From: an uncultured Aquimarina sp.
GTDB lineage: Bacteria; Bacteroidota; Bacteroidia; Flavobacteriales; Flavobacteriaceae
Direction of reading: 5' to 3'
Assembly: GCA_947492105.1 (NCBI GenBank)
Contig: CANLMN010000021.1
Coordinates: 1-64,000, forward strand
Length of the DNA stretch: 64,000 nt
Below, in pieces: positions 16,803 through 26,200 of the stretch (position 1 is the stretch's first letter; each line of letters opens with the position of its first letter). A program made the position numbers and the translations under genes. The notes under the pieces were generated by a model. The model was not told the origin of the DNA and did no database searches. It was given only the letters and a program-made list of their open reading frames with translations.

Positions 16803-17873
16803 TTATTCTCCTTTATCGTCTGATAGCATTATTTCTTTATCTGAATACTTAGAGTAAATAAAAGGGCTATGAGTAGCCATAAAGAATTGATTATTATTAC
16901 CTTGATTAAGTAATGTCGGTACTAACGTTCTTTGCCAATCTGGATGAAGACTTAATTCAGGTTCGTCAATAAATATCGTGTTATCTTTTGTAAATGCATT
17001 ATAACAAATAAAGCTTAACATCTGTTTTTCACCAGCAGAAAGTTTATCAGATGAAATAGCATTATTAACTTCTCCTAAAGTTAGATTACTTAAATTAATT
17101 CCTTTGTGCTGAAAAATTGTTGTTATTAATTCAGAGAGAGTAGTATATGGTTTTAATAGTGCCTCTCTCTGACTTTCCATGTTTTCTATATCTTTTTGAA
17201 TTTCATCTAAAGTCGTCTTTTCATTTTTGTTTTGAATCTTTATTTTTTTAATGATATCATCTGACTTTTGTTTTTGAATAAGGTTAATTTGGCCATTGAT
17301 ATTTGAATATTCTCTATTTAATAAAGAAACAATATCATCAGTTGATATTGAGGTAATAAATCTTTGGTTTCTAGTAGAAAGCCTTCTTGAGAATTGTTCC
17401 AAAGCATCTCTTATTTCATCATTTCTACCAAATCTTGGGTCATAACCATCTTCCATTGAAAATCCACCTTCAATTCGTCTAAAAGTTGGAAAGAATATTG
17501 TCGCGATTGCATTTTTGTGAATCTCACTTAGCTTTTCGTGTATTCTTGTTGGCCTTCTTAATTCAAGTTCTCGTAAATTTGAATAACTGATTGTAAAAGG
17601 TTTTTCTTTATCCAGTCCAATAGTTACTGTATTGTTTTCTTTATCTCTTTTAATCGAAATAGTTTTGTTAGTTGTTGTTAATTCTACATGGCTGAAATTT
17701 ATTTCTTTAACTAAGTTTAAAATTCTACCTGAATTTAAAAACCAAATCAATTTTAAGATTGTAGTTTTACTTGAGCCGTTTTTTCCTGTCAATAGATTTA
17801 AGTCAGGAAGAAAATTTAATTCAAGAGGTTTCTTTCTTTCATTTAAACCTTCTACATATAATCGTTTTATCAT
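16803..17873 (-). CDS. ariA: AriA-like AAA/ABC-type ATPase of a PARIS-type defence system
   Basis: All ATPase motifs are present: Walker A LLTGKNGSSKTTIL (about residues 27-40), ABC-type signature LSAGEKQMLSF (about 277), Walker B TIFIDEPELSLHPDW (about 296), and H-loop MATHSPFIYS (about 330). A coiled-coil-like insert sits near 205-240. This is the small OLD/AAA15-like architecture of AriA, the sensor ATPase of PARIS, and it is paired with a DUF4435 partner. At 356 aa it is short for AriA. The gene starts ~30 bp from the cassette end, and the palindrome in the A arm lies just upstream, so the flank may supply its promoter. Confidence 0.7.
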   Translation of the reverse strand: MIKRLYVEGLNERKKPLELNFLPDLNLLTGKNGSSKTTILKLIWFLNSGRILNLVKEINFSHVELTTTNKTISIKRDKENNTVTIGLDKEKPFTISYSNLRELELRRPTRIHEKLSEIHKNAIATIFFPTFRRIEGGFSMEDGYDPRFGRNDEIRDALEQFSRRLSTRNQRFITSISTDDIVSLLNREYSNINGQINLIQKQKSDDIIKKIKIQNKNEKTTLDEIQKDIENMESQREALLKPYTTLSELITTIFQHKGINLSNLTLGEVNNAISSDKLSAGEKQMLSFICYNAFTKDNTIFIDEPELSLHPDWQRTLVPTLLNQGNNNQFFMATHSPFIYSKYSDKEIMLSDDKGE

Positions 17874-17910
17874 TATCTATTTTTTTGTTCGGTTTTTAAT
17901 TTGCGCATAA

Positions 17911-18160
17911 CGTAGGAATATAGCTACCATGGTAACTATATTTCCATTATATAATTCACAAATCTAACAGATTTCAATCAAAAACAAAGCCTTGTATGTT
18001 GTTTAAGTGATATTTAATCAGATTTTTATAGATATATAGAGCATGTCGTCAGATGAACTATCAGACTCTGGATACACCAATAATTATAGATTAGCCAAAA
18101 TCATTTCTAATCATTTCTAATCGTTTGTAAACGATTAGAAACACCTACTACAAACAATTA
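17911..18160. repeat. Left-hand (A) arm of the long attC-like unit
   Basis: The ~250 bp starting at CGTAGGAATATAGCTACCAT match the beginnings of the units at 42,352, 43,728, 51,155 and 52,327. The arm includes a near-perfect 24-bp palindrome centred on ACCATGGT and the conserved words GAGCATGTCGT and CTCTGGATACA. Similarity fades after about 18,150. The following 18,160-18,520 holds no gene that I can see. Confidence 0.75.
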
Positions 18161-18520
18161 CAATTCATGCAGTTAATCCATTTCTTGTCTCCAATTCGGG
18201 TTGTCCATAGGAGAAACAACACTAACCCCCCTAAATCACCAATAAATAAATAGTTAAAATTACACAAATGACCTAACGAAATATGGTAAAACCCTACCAC
18301 AAAGTGATTTGCAATTACGATATTTAGCGCTGAATATAAGTGGTTTTTGTCATAGTAGTGCTATTAGTTCTGGGTTTGATAAGCTTGATATTTGGTGTTT
18401 TGGTGCGATTTTGAATAGAAAATCAGGGATTTACCCATTTCATGGTGTCAATAACATGACTAGGAAGCACCATGTATGACATCAGAGACCAATTTTTAGT
18501 AACACCTAACAACAACAGAC

Positions 18521-18679
18521 ATGAAAAAATTAACAGTAGTATTCGCATTTACCCTATGCTTATTTACATTCACAGCATGTGAGACAGAAAGTATAAACGA
18601 TAAAGAATATGAGAAAAACATCAAATCAGTCAACGCAATCGACAAAAACGATGATGACGAAGAAGTATTTCCCGAATAA
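18521..18679 (+). CDS. Small lipoprotein (52 aa), locus A
   Basis: It starts at ATG 18,521 and encodes a lipoprotein signal (MKKLTVVFAFTLCLFTFTAC) with the lipobox Cys at residue 20, then a short charged tail (DKNDDDEEVFPE). Its last 29 bp overlap the start of the next gene. The second locus at 53,071-53,256 repeats this design (small lipoprotein starting CETSSIEEES, overlapped by a membrane protein gene). It is probably a surface or periplasmic partner of that membrane protein. Confidence 0.6.
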   Translation: MKKLTVVFAFTLCLFTFTACETESINDKEYEKNIKSVNAIDKNDDDEEVFPE

Positions 18680-19646
18680 AAATAAATTTTTATTGATCAT
18701 TTTGGGTGCAGTAGTTTTTTCTACTGCGCCTTTTTGGCATGTAGCGTTTAAGGATAATACAATCAAAACCCTAGTCAAAGAGTATTATATTTTAAAGAAT
18801 GATGCTATTGATGCAAAAATTACTTTAATGGATCTTGCTCTCCTTTCTGAGAGTAGTTCTAATCTTTCTGCTTTTCAAAAAGAAATAGCTACCGCAGCAA
18901 GTAATCTTAAAGTCAAACATGACATAGCAGATTCCGCTTTTGAAAACTTAAATAAAATCAAAAAAGAAAATGATTTTTTATTCTTTAAGGATAAAGAACA
19001 ATTCGTTAATTATTTGGGGATTGCTGTATTTCTTTTCTATGCTGCTTTCTCGATGTTTAGTTTCTATTACAACAGAAGGAGCGAGAACAAAGATTATCTA
19101 CAAGCTGTAAAGATCAAGAGTATACTCCTACTCGGGGGTGCGACCTTCTATGCAGCCTATATCCTGTATCCGAGTGGTGGTGATTTTGATGGAGGAGTTT
19201 ATTGGTATATCAGTTGTATGGCTGCCTTTATCGCTATAGCATTTTCGTTTACATTTATCAAATATGTGGTGGATCTAGAGGGACAGGTGCTGAGTCTCAA
19301 AGGTAATCTGGGCAAAGCATTCCAATATATCACAACACTCAAGCAAAAACTCTTACCTATAGCAAATCAGGCCATAGAGACCGCTGGATCAGAGCAAGAT
19401 AAAGCTACTATTGTCAATACGTTATACGACTTGGAGGACAAGGAGCAGGTTTTTAGCACTAATATTAGTGAGGAGTGTAGAAAAATATGGAAAGAATCTG
19501 GAGGGGCTATCTCTTTTAGTGATTATTTGGATATGAGAGAACGCAAACAGGATGAACTTATCCAAGCACTCTGCAAGGCAATACTAAAGGGAGAAACCAT
19601 AAAGATTAATGAGCAGCCTAACAAACCAAATGAAAAGCTGAAGTAA
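18651..19646 (+). CDS. Membrane protein with coiled coil (331 aa), locus A
   Basis: The ATG at 18,651 is favoured over an upstream frame extension to 18,609, because it gives a basic start before the first helix (KFLLIILGAVVFSTAPFWH). A long periplasmic-type helical segment (about 35-110) is followed by three helices near 120-140, 160-180 and 190-215, then a cytosolic helical domain. Spacing and overlap with the small lipoprotein suggest one unit. The equivalent in locus B is shorter (53,189-53,746) and not obviously homologous in sequence. Function unknown. Confidence 0.6.
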   Translation: MMTKKYFPNKNKFLLIILGAVVFSTAPFWHVAFKDNTIKTLVKEYYILKNDAIDAKITLMDLALLSESSSNLSAFQKEIATAASNLKVKHDIADSAFENLNKIKKENDFLFFKDKEQFVNYLGIAVFLFYAAFSMFSFYYNRRSENKDYLQAVKIKSILLLGGATFYAAYILYPSGGDFDGGVYWYISCMAAFIAIAFSFTFIKYVVDLEGQVLSLKGNLGKAFQYITTLKQKLLPIANQAIETAGSEQDKATIVNTLYDLEDKEQVFSTNISEECRKIWKESGGAISFSDYLDMRERKQDELIQALCKAILKGETIKINEQPNKPNEKLK

Positions 19647-19707
19647 TTGATAGAGATTAATGAGATAGATAGATCACATCATTGCTAAAATGCGTCCTTA
19701 AGATTGA

Positions 19708-20115
19708 TCAATGTCCCGCTTTTTTCATTTGCTTAATCAATTCTTGTATGACGCCATCTTTGATCAAGAGGGTTTTGTACTTTTGGAAATTTTCCAATTT
19801 GTCAAACTCCGCTTCATTATTGGTCAAGTAAGAAACAATATTCTCTTTTTCGATTTTATCCAAAGTAGCAAAAGAGGTGTCAGCAACTGTAGCATTATTC
19901 TCACCAATAGTGCCCTCTCCTAATAACAACCACGCCGGATCAACTTCTGGAAAAGCTTTGAGTATTGCAACCAGAATATCAGATTTGACCTCTGATCCCC
20001 TTCTCAACACTTGTGAGATCACATTTCTCCCCAAACCTGCTTTTCTTTCAAAAGAGGATACATTAAGCTCCTTTAATTCTATTAAAAATGCAATCCGTTC
20101 GGCTAATGTATTCAT
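19708..20115 (-). CDS. XRE-family repressor-like regulator (135 aa), locus A
   Basis: The N-terminal HTH has the XRE shape: AERIAFLIELKELNVSSFER then AGLGRNVISQVLRRG. It is followed by PEVDPAWLLLGEGTIG, typical of Bacteroidota phage-type repressors. A helical C-terminal part follows. It is divergent from the paralogue pair. Inverted repeats that could be its operators lie right upstream (20,146-20,197). Confidence 0.7.
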   Translation of the reverse strand: MNTLAERIAFLIELKELNVSSFERKAGLGRNVISQVLRRGSEVKSDILVAILKAFPEVDPAWLLLGEGTIGENNATVADTSFATLDKIEKENIVSYLTNNEAEFDKLENFQKYKTLLIKDGVIQELIKQMKKAGH

Positions 20116-20145
20116 TGAAAAGTGTTTTAAAAACTATAATTTTTT

Positions 20146-20197
20146 GTTAAAAATCAACTTTTATTGATTTTTAACGCCTTAAATACAACTATAGTTG
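20146..20197. promoter_or_regulatory. Inverted repeats upstream of the XRE gene (candidate operators)
   Basis: GTTAAAAATCAA (20,146-20,157) is repeated exactly in inverted form, TTGATTTTTAAC (20,164-20,175), with a 6-bp spacer. A second perfect palindrome, CAACTATAGTTG, is at 20,186-20,197, followed by TATATTTG (20,200-20,207), which fits the Bacteroidota -7 box TAnnTTTG. This is a natural place for repressor binding on the promoter of the rightward genes. The remainder (20,208-20,643) would be a ~430-nt leader; I find no gene in it. Confidence 0.5.
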
Positions 20198-20643
20198 ATT
20201 ATATTTGTTATTATGTTGCTTAACTAACTATTATATCATAAGCTATACAAAGTAATAAAAAAGAAACAAAAATAGGATGAAGACACATATAAATAAAGCA
20301 GGTACAAAAAACCTAAATGAAATAATACTCTAATGAAAGTATAGGAGATAATTACTTCCTCTATAAACAACCGATGTCAATATCAAAACCTAGAAGAAGT
20401 AAAAAACGTCCGTTGCATCATCTAACAGTTGATAACACTATAGTAATACAAGAGGTTTACTCTAAAAAAAATATAGTAATCAATTGATGTGTGTTGTTAT
20501 ACAATTCTCACATGAGGGTAACATGTGGGAGTTGTGTTAACAAATCAAAAAACAAGAGCAAGATACACCATGCTTTCTATGGGATTCTCTACGTAATAGA
20601 CACCCTGTAGAGATAAACAAATGCTAAAACCAACCGAATTCTA

Positions 20644-21147
20644 ATGAATAATAAGGAGCTCAAATTTGACAAAGAAGAAAGCATCATTTATGAGATATTG
20701 TATCAATTAGATGGTCTAGAAATAGCATTGGCACATGACACTCTTAATAAAATTCATCTGATACTGAGTTTTGCAAAAACTCCGATAGATATCAATAGAA
20801 TTAGAGAAAGTTGGTTCCCAGAAATGGAAGAAGAACGCAAACATAATGTTATGAAAACCCCAAAAATACACGGTCATGACCATACATGTATCGCATATAC
20901 GAGTCAGCTATACATCTACTACAGAACCAGTCTATGGTACTCCAAACTATGGACCAATCAATGCCTGTATTATACCTTGACAAAAGATGGATCAAAATGC
21001 CTCAGAAAATTGACCAAAACCAATTTGCTCAATGATTATAAAATGACTCGTTTTGAGGATCCCTTGGTCAATTTTCTAAAAGACAACTCGGTCTATAAGA
21101 GAAACCTAATCACCAAAGAATTTGAAATACTCACGATACTCAAATAA
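20644..21147 (+). CDS. Paralogue-pair protein 1, locus A (167 aa)
   Basis: I do not recognise this family. It shares its layout with the next gene: an N-terminal helix pair (QLDGLEIALAHDTLNKIHLI), a motif RESWFPE, a middle part, an aromatic segment (LWYSKLWTNQCLYYTLTKDG), then KLTKTNLLNDY and a closing hydrophobic strand (FEILTILK). From NPKIHGHDHTC onward it is nearly identical to the gene at 55,156-55,671. The His/Cys cluster HGHDHTC could bind a metal but is absent from the partner. It lies in a putative operon that ends in a structured RNA. Confidence 0.65.
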   Translation: MNNKELKFDKEESIIYEILYQLDGLEIALAHDTLNKIHLILSFAKTPIDINRIRESWFPEMEEERKHNVMKTPKIHGHDHTCIAYTSQLYIYYRTSLWYSKLWTNQCLYYTLTKDGSKCLRKLTKTNLLNDYKMTRFEDPLVNFLKDNSVYKRNLITKEFEILTILK

Positions 21148-21239
21148 ACAAAATAATCGTCTAAAATAGATCAGAACAAGGAGCAAACAGACTCTGTCTA
21201 TAAAACAGCAATCCTACAACCATTATAACTATCAATAGT

Positions 21240-21758
21240 ATGGAACACCAAGACATTATTACATCAGAACAAGACAGCATACATGGGATCATCAATCAGC
21301 TAGATGGTCTTGATGTAGCAATGGCACATAACACGCTCCATAAAGTTCACCTGATACTAAACCTAACCGAAACCCCAATCAATAGTGCCAAAGTTAGAGA
21401 AGTTTGGTTTCCAGAACACTGCAGTCAAACAAAACAAGTTGGGAGGAAAAAAAATATAAAACTCCTCATACAAAATGACAAGGAATATCATAGTGTGGAT
21501 ATCAATAACCACATAGAACTCTATTTGTGGGTAGATCTGTGGTATGCCAAACTCATGCCTTGTGCGTGTTTGTATTACAAATTAACAGATGAAATTACTA
21601 GTAGAGTAAAAAAACTGACTAGAACGAACCTACTCAATGATTTTGCAGGGACTCCTTTTGAGCAAAAACTCATCGCTTTTCTAAAGAAGCATCACCCTTG
21701 CAAAAAAGATCGAAAAACAGGTGCTTATAAAATCCTAGAAGTCTTTGTGTCTAATTAA
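21240..21758 (+). CDS. Paralogue-pair protein 2, locus A (172 aa)
   Basis: It is a distant paralogue of the preceding gene (shared QLDGLDVAMAHNTLHKVHLI, VREVWFPE, KKLTRTNLLNDF and a closing strand) and nearly identical to 55,783-56,301. The pair is always in the order 1-2 with a 90-110 bp gap. No enzymatic motif is visible. Conservation of both members together suggests a complex. Possible roles include RNA binding with the downstream structured RNA, or toxin/antitoxin-like partners; neither is shown. Confidence 0.65.
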   Translation: MEHQDIITSEQDSIHGIINQLDGLDVAMAHNTLHKVHLILNLTETPINSAKVREVWFPEHCSQTKQVGRKKNIKLLIQNDKEYHSVDINNHIELYLWVDLWYAKLMPCACLYYKLTDEITSRVKKLTRTNLLNDFAGTPFEQKLIAFLKKHHPCKKDRKTGAYKILEVFVSN

Positions 21759-21859
21759 GTGTACCACATAATACGACTATGAAACACCTAAGGTATTGAA
21801 TCAAAACACCACACAAGCAGTTGCAAAATCAACTCTTAAGGCTATAGTAGTTGTGGTAA

Positions 21860-22046
21860 TTAGCCGGAAAGACGGAACGATAGAACTTATCAGTACTATG
21901 AGTGTTTTTTTGGATCACTCAGTTTCGTCTTTCTTTTTTATTTAGAACCCCTCCAATCGTATGCTTAGATTGGTGGAAAGGAGCAACAAATGCGGAAATA
22001 TCTAGAGAGGGTCTGATCTTCCGCGCTCCTTTCCTTTTTTGGAAAG
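21860..22046 (+). ncRNA. Structured RNA candidate, locus A
   Basis: No ORF is supported here, but strong nested hairpins are. GAAAGACGGAAC (21,867-21,878) pairs with GTTTCGTCTTTC (21,922-21,933), enclosing GAGTG/CACTC. CCAATC/GATTGG lies around 21,953-21,973. GGAAAGGAGC (21,975-21,984) pairs perfectly with GCTCCTTTCC (22,025-22,034), enclosing GCGGAA/TTCCGC. A T-run follows. The copy at 56,380-56,550 keeps every stem; differences fall in loops or turn A-U and G-C pairs into G-U pairs. It could be a trans-acting RNA, a 3' regulatory element of the pair, or a DNA hairpin site. Confidence 0.6.
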
Positions 22047-22161
22047 AAGGCTTTTTACTACATAGTAGAAATTTCTTCACTATTAATTCACCTTAACTTC
22101 ATCCCATCTCCCTTTTCAGAAAATTAAAAAAGCAAAAATCTTTTTAATACCCTCAAAAAAA

Positions 22162-22241
22162 GTATTTCATCGATATATCCTTCTAAATATGTGGTTTTTA
22201 CGCTATAAAATTATGTTAATACCACGTATTCGATGAAATAC
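22162..22241. promoter_or_regulatory. Long bipartite hairpin upstream of the PAAR gene
   Basis: GTATTTCATCGA (22,162-22,173) is complementary to TCGATGAAATAC (22,230-22,241). Inside it, ATATGTGGT (22,187-22,195) pairs with ACCACGTAT (22,221-22,229). Together they form an ~80-nt extended hairpin in the 530-bp non-coding gap 22,047-22,578. It may be a transcript leader structure, a terminator for the upstream locus or a protein-binding cruciform. The rest of the gap shows no gene. Confidence 0.4.
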
Positions 22242-22578
22242 AATGATCAACGGATAAAAAATACGATCATTACTCTACATTTGTCCTAGCTATCGTAAAC
22301 AGACACCCCGTTAACTGAATATCAACGATAAAGCAAAACATATTATTTAATCAGTGGATTCTGTAATAGCACTTCCCTGACGGATAGCTATTGTGACATA
22401 AACAACATTTTTATCAATTTGAACGCCATTAGGTTCACTGCCAATCTTTGTTTGGTACGATTTCCTATGCCTTTGTTTCTGTACGCTCATCTTGCATCAT
22501 ACAAACCTGTTGTAGCACTATCAGAATTGCAAAAAAAGAAATGCTTGCAGTATCATCCGTAAATATCAAAATAGAATT

Positions 22579-23271
22579 ATGCCAGGAGCAGCAGCAACAA
22601 TAGGAAGTAATCATGTCTGTCCCATGTGTACAGGAACAGTACCACATGTTGGGGGACCTATAATTGGTCCAGGAGTACCTACAGTATTAATAGGCGGCAA
22701 ACCTGCCGCCGTTATGGGAGACATGTGTGTTTGTGTAGGACCGCCTGACACCATCGTTATGGGAGTTGCCAATGTGTTGATTGGAGGCAAATCTGCGGTT
22801 ACCGTAGGAGATATGACTGCTCATGGGGGGAGTATCGTCATGGGTGAGCCTACGGTATTAATTGGAACATCACAAGCAGTACCCACTGCGGTAATGCCTA
22901 TCCAAAATATTCCATTTCCTGAAATCACATCTAGAGACAGAAGAGCTGCAAGACGAGCAGGACAGGATCTCACCGAAGCAGAGAACAATCAGAATGCTAT
23001 ACGAGAGGCAGCTACTAACTCAGAACAGCAGCAGGGAGAACCGAGGATTTTTAATTTGCAGTGGCAGAAAGAGGAAACAGTAGTTCGAGATTCAAAAACG
23101 TTGAGAGTTTTAACGCTCAAAGGGAATACCTTGAACATAAGTGACGGTACAAGTATTCATCTAAATGTAAAAATACCTGCATTTTTGGATCAGCAAGCAA
23201 AAACGATAGCTCTCTCTGGAACAGTATCAGACAAAATTTTTACAGCAACTTGGGAAATTGAAGCATTATAA
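22579..23271 (+). CDS. PAAR-domain spike-tip protein with C-terminal extension (230 aa)
   Basis: Residues ~1-100 carry the PAAR repeat pattern (MPGAAATIGSNHVCPMCTG, PTVLIGGKPAAVMGD, CVGPPDTIVMG, VLIGGKSAVTVGD), forming the sharp tip that sits on a VgrG spike and carries effectors. A charged linker (about 115-155) is followed by a small beta-rich domain (about 155-230). The gene is 2 bp upstream of the VasX-like effector, as expected for a tip and its cargo. No T6SS structural gene is in the window, so the machine must be elsewhere. Confidence 0.85.
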   Translation: MPGAAATIGSNHVCPMCTGTVPHVGGPIIGPGVPTVLIGGKPAAVMGDMCVCVGPPDTIVMGVANVLIGGKSAVTVGDMTAHGGSIVMGEPTVLIGTSQAVPTAVMPIQNIPFPEITSRDRRAARRAGQDLTEAENNQNAIREAATNSEQQQGEPRIFNLQWQKEETVVRDSKTLRVLTLKGNTLNISDGTSIHLNVKIPAFLDQQAKTIALSGTVSDKIFTATWEIEAL

Positions 23272-23273
23272 GT

Positions 23274-26200
23274 ATGAAAAGAATTGAAACATTGGCAGAT
23301 TTTCAAAAACCTCCTATCGATGATGTACTCTGTGAAGTTACGTTTACTGCCGAGGGTGGCGGAGCAGCACTGATAGAGAGTGCTCCCTTGAAAATACTGT
23401 ATTCAGGAATCAAATTACATTTTTTGGGATATGGATTATTCAAGAAAGATACGGAATATGGCAAGGATCATTTTATAATTCACACACCAGGTCAAAACGG
23501 GGAACGTAGTTGTGAGATGGTGTATGACAGAGCATCTCAAAGCTTTGTACAACAATTGGAAGAGGTTGTAGTCGTATCACCATTAGACCCTCCTGATGGA
23601 GCAATCACACCAATGAACTACGAATATCGCCATAAAACGCTCAAATCTGGATATGTTTATATTTTCTATGATAAAAATGAAGCATTTCATAAAGAACTTC
23701 TAGTTGACGAGGTAGGTCAGTTTATAAATATCTCTTGGGATGATGCTATTAATAAAGAAGATGGGGAGTATACGGATATTCGTATTCCGACTTCTCGGGA
23801 TTATGAACGAATAGATGATGGTTTTTTGGTTCCTAAAATAGAGGATGACCCAACTCCAATTTTTTGGATAGCTTTTAGCCCCGTTCAATGGTCTGTAGTG
23901 TATCATACCAAATTACGCACAAATTGTGAGCTGCGGGAAAAACGAATGAGAGATATAAAGTGTACTGGTATAAAAAAGGGAGAAAAAAATGATCAAGCTC
24001 GACATGTAGACAACGTATTTGTAGCTTTTCCAAAACATGATCAAGCAGGGGCTTTGGTTTTTAAAGATAAGTTAGAGCGTATAGCCGTTGATGAATGGCA
24101 ACAGATGGATGACTTCTACGAGGATATGTTTGTTACATTACATGATCCATTAAACTGTGCAGATGAAATATGTATGGGTATTGATCAAGAAGTCATAAAA
24201 CTAAAGGCTATAATGGTAAGCCTACAGACAGGAAAAAGTGTGGGAGAAATTGCCCCAATTTTGCAAGAAGGAGAAACAATATCAGCAGACACTACAGAAA
24301 AAGGAAAACAAATAGCATACCTACATCGTTTGGCACAACTATCTTATGACTTCGTGTACAACAATCATGAGAATGAAGAAAAATATAGTTCTGACCGCAT
24401 TCAATCCTTGGCCGGGAACATAGCCCTAGATTTGACTATTGGGAGTTATCTAAGACCATTTATTGAGCAAAATGGTATTGATAGAGCAAAGGTAGAAAAA
24501 CTACTAGCAGTACAAGAGCGAAAACTACAACGCAATATTATAAATTCGTATCGAGATGACCTAGGCAACTTTATGAAATCTAAGTATTATCAGGATATTA
24601 TGGATGATTATCTCAATAATATCCCCGATCACATAGAGGATGGAATCGGCATAGTGGCAATGCATAAGATAGCACTAGGGAATTATCCAAATATTCATGA
24701 TCGCCACTTAGATCTCAAATCTGTTTATGCGTTACAGGAAGATATATGGTTTAAGTATATTAATGAAACATTATATAACGAAAATCCAAAGGAGTTTAAC
24801 AAGAGCACAAAACTTTTGGATTACAAATTTGATATACAGGATGTAAAATTTCTGGATTTAACTAAAAAGTCAGCAAGCACACTAGATAAAATTCTAAAAG
24901 CCTATGCCAATCATGATGAATATCTAGGCAATTTTCAGACTCTCAAACAAAAAACACTACCTATTCTAGGTAAAATATCCTATTTCAGGGATAAAAAAAC
25001 ACGGGTTGCTATTTTTAAGTTCAAAAAACTGGAAGAATTTGAAGCTAATATACATAAACAGAATTTGCGTCTAGAGATTGATGGACAGCCTGTAACACTA
25101 CGTCAGTACAAAAAACATTGGCACGTGGAATACAAAAGAATGACACAGAATAGTGTCGAACAATTAATTGCTAGCGGAGATTTAGAATTCCAGCTTAAGA
25201 CAAACCCACCTAAGAGATTTAAGGCAGAAGTAGAAAAGTTTCTGAAATCCAATGCATTTGGTGCTATCGTTTTGGTGATTGAAGCGATCGTGTGGGCAAA
25301 GACGATCAAGAATTTATCAAAAAATAGCTCACGAGCCAATATCGAAAAATTTGGTTTTGCAAGTATCAAATTAGGTGCTGCAGTTTTTTCTCTAGCTGAA
25401 AAAATGAAAGTTTATGATAAGTATTTAGCTGGTAAAGGCCTTGAGGATGGAGCTATGTATTTTAAAATCAAAAAATTCAGATCAAGAGTCGGAACATTAA
25501 AAATAATGAGTTCTGCAATTACGGTATTTACAGCAAGTAGAGACTCCTATACGAGTTTTGCTGTTAGGGATAATGATGCTGCGGCTCTCTATGGGATGGC
25601 AGCTGGAGTTGGAGCTGTGTTTTTGGCGGCAGATGTATCTGCACTAATCGGTGGCGGTGCTGCTGTTTTTGCTATTGGTTTCTGGCCAGCCGCTATATTG
25701 GGAGGTGTTTTGATTGGATGCTATTATTTGGTTAGTAAGTATTTCAAAGACACACAACTAGAAGCTTTTTTTAAGAATTTTCCTCTTAGTGATCATGCAC
25801 TAAGCCCAGAGAGTGGTGAGCTGCCCTATCAATATATTAATCGATTGGTTTCAAATCGCAAGGAATTAATCTTTGATCCGTGGATTGAGACAACTGCATC
25901 GAGTGAATATAAAACCTATGCTAATTTTGAGAAAGCTTTTACAGCATTTCTAGACATTACTATACCGACAATGACTATCGTAGAACCTGCTCCACTAGAA
26001 TATATTAATTATAATAGAGGGTTTGATAAACGTAATAATGTAACCAATCGTTTTAAAGCCTATATTTATTCAGGACAAAAAATAACCGATATTGATGATA
26101 TAGATATGAAGGCATATTATTATCCTCTTGGGATAAGAACACCACTTAGAGAGAGTTCTCGTTTCGAAATTACATTATTTACATGTACTTTTCCAAAACC

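Larger units (their letters stand above)
16064..17910 (-). mobile_element. Solitary integron-like gene cassette carrying a PARIS-like pair
   Basis: The module is bounded by TTATGCGC (16,064-16,071) and its exact complement GCGCATAA (17,903-17,910). Outside lie the B arm on the left and the A arm on the right of the long repeat found in the 41-53 kb array. A cassette-specific complementary pair (R'' and R' boxes) just inside shared flanks is the signature of an integron cassette. The two genes fill almost all of it. Confidence 0.65.

Noticed and set aside
21902-22096. 64-aa ORF across the structured RNA
   Set aside because: The frame runs through perfect stems and T-runs, has no counterpart in the locus B copy and shows no coding character.
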